Below are positions 63,044 to 64,000 of a DNA stretch of 64,000 nt, piece by piece. The notes beneath the pieces are model-generated. The model was given only the letters and a program-made list of their open reading frames with translations, was not told the origin of the DNA and did no database searches. Every line of letters starts with the position of its first letter. Position 1 is the stretch's first letter. The translations under genes were made by a program, and so were the position numbers. Source of the DNA: Hyphomicrobiales bacterium (GTDB lineage: Bacteria; Pseudomonadota; Alphaproteobacteria; Rhizobiales; Rhizobiaceae); assembly GCA_017305935.1 (NCBI GenBank), contig JAFKJU010000006.1, positions 124,001 to 188,000 on the forward strand, written 5' to 3'.

Positions 63044-63649
63044 TCAGACCTCCGTCAGTCGCGTGGTGCGCGGCAAGGCCGAAACCCGGCTGCCGCAAAC
63101 GAGAAGAATATCGAGCCCCAGCGGATAAAGCGCCGCATTGGCCTGCATCGCCGCCACAAAACCCTCCGGCAGACCACGGGGCGCGATGCGCGCCTGTGTT
63201 TCGATGCCGGGGCCGGTGAGGATCAGCTCCACCCCGCCCTCCAACGCCTCGACCGGCAGCAGAAGCGTCGCCGAGGCATCGGGATAGGAAGAGGTGCCGA
63301 TGGAAAAGCGCCGCCAGTCGGTCACGGCGCTTCCTTTGGCGAGCACGGCGAAAGCGGCCTGTTGCGGATCAGCGATGACCGGCGCGCCGGTCTGGAATTC
63401 GACCCAGGCGCTGGCGGCCTCGGCATCCTCCACCTCGAACCAGACGGGGCTGTCGTAATCGGCAAGCGCTGCAAGGAAAGCGGCGGCGGCCGTCTCCAGC
63501 GGTGCGGGGGCCGAAACCGGCTGGGCCAGATCGACAATCGTGCCCGGCCGCGCCATCGCGTCCATCACCGAACGAAAGACGGCCTGCGCCCCGAAAACCG
63601 GACTTTCGAAGCCGCCCTCATAGGCGGCGGCGTACGTATTGGCCTGCAT
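63044..63649 (-). CDS. phnH: C-P lyase subunit PhnH
   Basis: The 201-residue protein has the PhnH opening AYEGGFESPVFGAQAVFRSVMDAMARPG and the late GPGIETQ segment. It forms a dimer in the core complex. Its ATG overlaps the phnG stop as TGATG. Confidence 0.95.
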   Translation of the reverse strand: MQANTYAAAYEGGFESPVFGAQAVFRSVMDAMARPGTIVDLAQPVSAPAPLETAAAAFLAALADYDSPVWFEVEDAEAASAWVEFQTGAPVIADPQQAAFAVLAKGSAVTDWRRFSIGTSSYPDASATLLLPVEALEGGVELILTGPGIETQARIAPRGLPEGFVAAMQANAALYPLGLDILLVCGSRVSALPRTTRLTEV

Positions 63650-64000
63650 CAGTCTTCTCCGCGAACCATGGTGAAGAAATCGACGCGAGTCGCCTCCACC
63701 TCCTCCACCTGCCGGCGGCGCTCCTCGGCTTCCGCTTCCAGCGCCGGGGCAACGAAACGTGTCTCGACGGTCGCCCGCCAGTCGTCGCGCTGAGCAAGCG
63801 CATCGAGGTGGGCGACCATGCGCGCCTTTTCCATATCGCGGCCGAGCAGCACTGCATGGCCGATCTCGCCGCTCTCCAGGCGCACCGTGGCGCGGGTCAC
63901 CGTCGCCTCGCCGAGATTGAAAGGCTGGCCGCCGCCGCCGATGCGACCGCGCAGCATGACCATGCCGATTTCCGGGCCGCGCACCGGCAAGGCCTGCGGC
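63649..64000 (-). CDS. phnG: C-P lyase subunit PhnG (N-terminus outside window)
   Basis: About 117 residues are seen, of a usual 145-155. The part VRGPEIGMVMLRGRIGG, FNLGEATVTRATVRL and AHLDALAQRDDW is characteristic of PhnG. The frame continues off the right edge, so the start and operon promoter are not visible. Confidence 0.93.
   Translation of the reverse strand, partial: PQALPVRGPEIGMVMLRGRIGGGGQPFNLGEATVTRATVRLESGEIGHAVLLGRDMEKARMVAHLDALAQRDDWRATVETRFVAPALEAEAEERRRQVEEVEATRVDFFTMVRGED

Noticed and set aside
1-64000. CRISPR arrays, tRNA or rRNA genes, insertion sequences, prophage
   Set aside because: No regularly spaced repeats, cloverleaf sequences, transposase or phage genes were seen in the reading; a dedicated search could still find a small one.

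Overview
The window is GC-rich, densely coded DNA that looks like a member of the Hyphomicrobiales, most likely Rhizobiaceae (Rhizobium, Agrobacterium, Shinella or Ensifer type). This rests on codon style, the many ABC-transporter catabolic cassettes, a type VI secretion system (T6SS) without a recognisable TssJ, a phn operon ordered GHIJKL-transferase-CDE-MN, and short extragenic palindromes of the kind common in this order. I see no tRNA, rRNA, CRISPR array, insertion sequence or replication origin. The placement comes from reading, not from a search.

Layout. (1) 1-3489, plus strand: the tail of an amino-acid-type binding protein, a GntR/UTRA regulator, a BtpA/SgcQ-like protein, an AllA-like cupin and a PfkB kinase, tightly overlapped. 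(2) 3525-16404, minus strand: a putrescine/spermidine-type ABC importer, a DAO-type FAD oxidoreductase, an IclR regulator, an aldehyde dehydrogenase, a trimethylamine-dehydrogenase-like flavoprotein, a class III aminotransferase with a beta-transaminase signature, a RidA protein and a beta-keto acid cleavage enzyme. Together they read as uptake and stepwise oxidation of an N-methylated or amino compound, ending in beta-keto acid cleavage. (3) 16627-17196: a cytochrome b561. (4) 17420-26091, minus strand: a peptide-type ABC importer with an amidase resembling NylA, an RpiR regulator and a serine hydrolase strongly resembling NylB, which together look like an amide-oligomer scavenging operon. 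(5) 26608-32215: a D-serine-dehydratase-type PLP enzyme divergent from a polar amino acid importer whose binding-protein gene is frameshifted, followed by RidA and an IclR regulator. A decayed LysR fragment lies just upstream of region 4.

(6) 32219-48904: part of a T6SS. It has the phosphorylation switch (PpkA, PppA, TagF, Fha), the membrane complex and baseplate adaptor (TssM, TssL with OmpA domain, TssK), a spike (VgrG), and a PAAR protein with a papain-like C-terminal domain followed by an Imm35-like protein, a probable effector-immunity pair. Sheath, Hcp, TssE/F/G, TssA and ClpV are not here. (7) 49044-52679: an APC amino acid permease, a solo LuxR-type regulator and a second amidase. (8) 52778-54232: a CYTH-CHAD protein. 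(9) 54236-64000, minus strand: a carbon-phosphorus lyase operon, phnG (cut by the window edge) H I J K L, a hexapeptide transferase, phnC D E, phnM and phnN, sufficient on paper for phosphonate uptake and cleavage.

Most genes within a cassette overlap by ATGA or TGATG junctions, so each cassette is probably one transcript. The best candidates for something not well described are the Nyl-like operon, the beta-amino acid/BKACE module with its altered TMADH-like enzyme, and the PAAR-papain/Imm35 pair.
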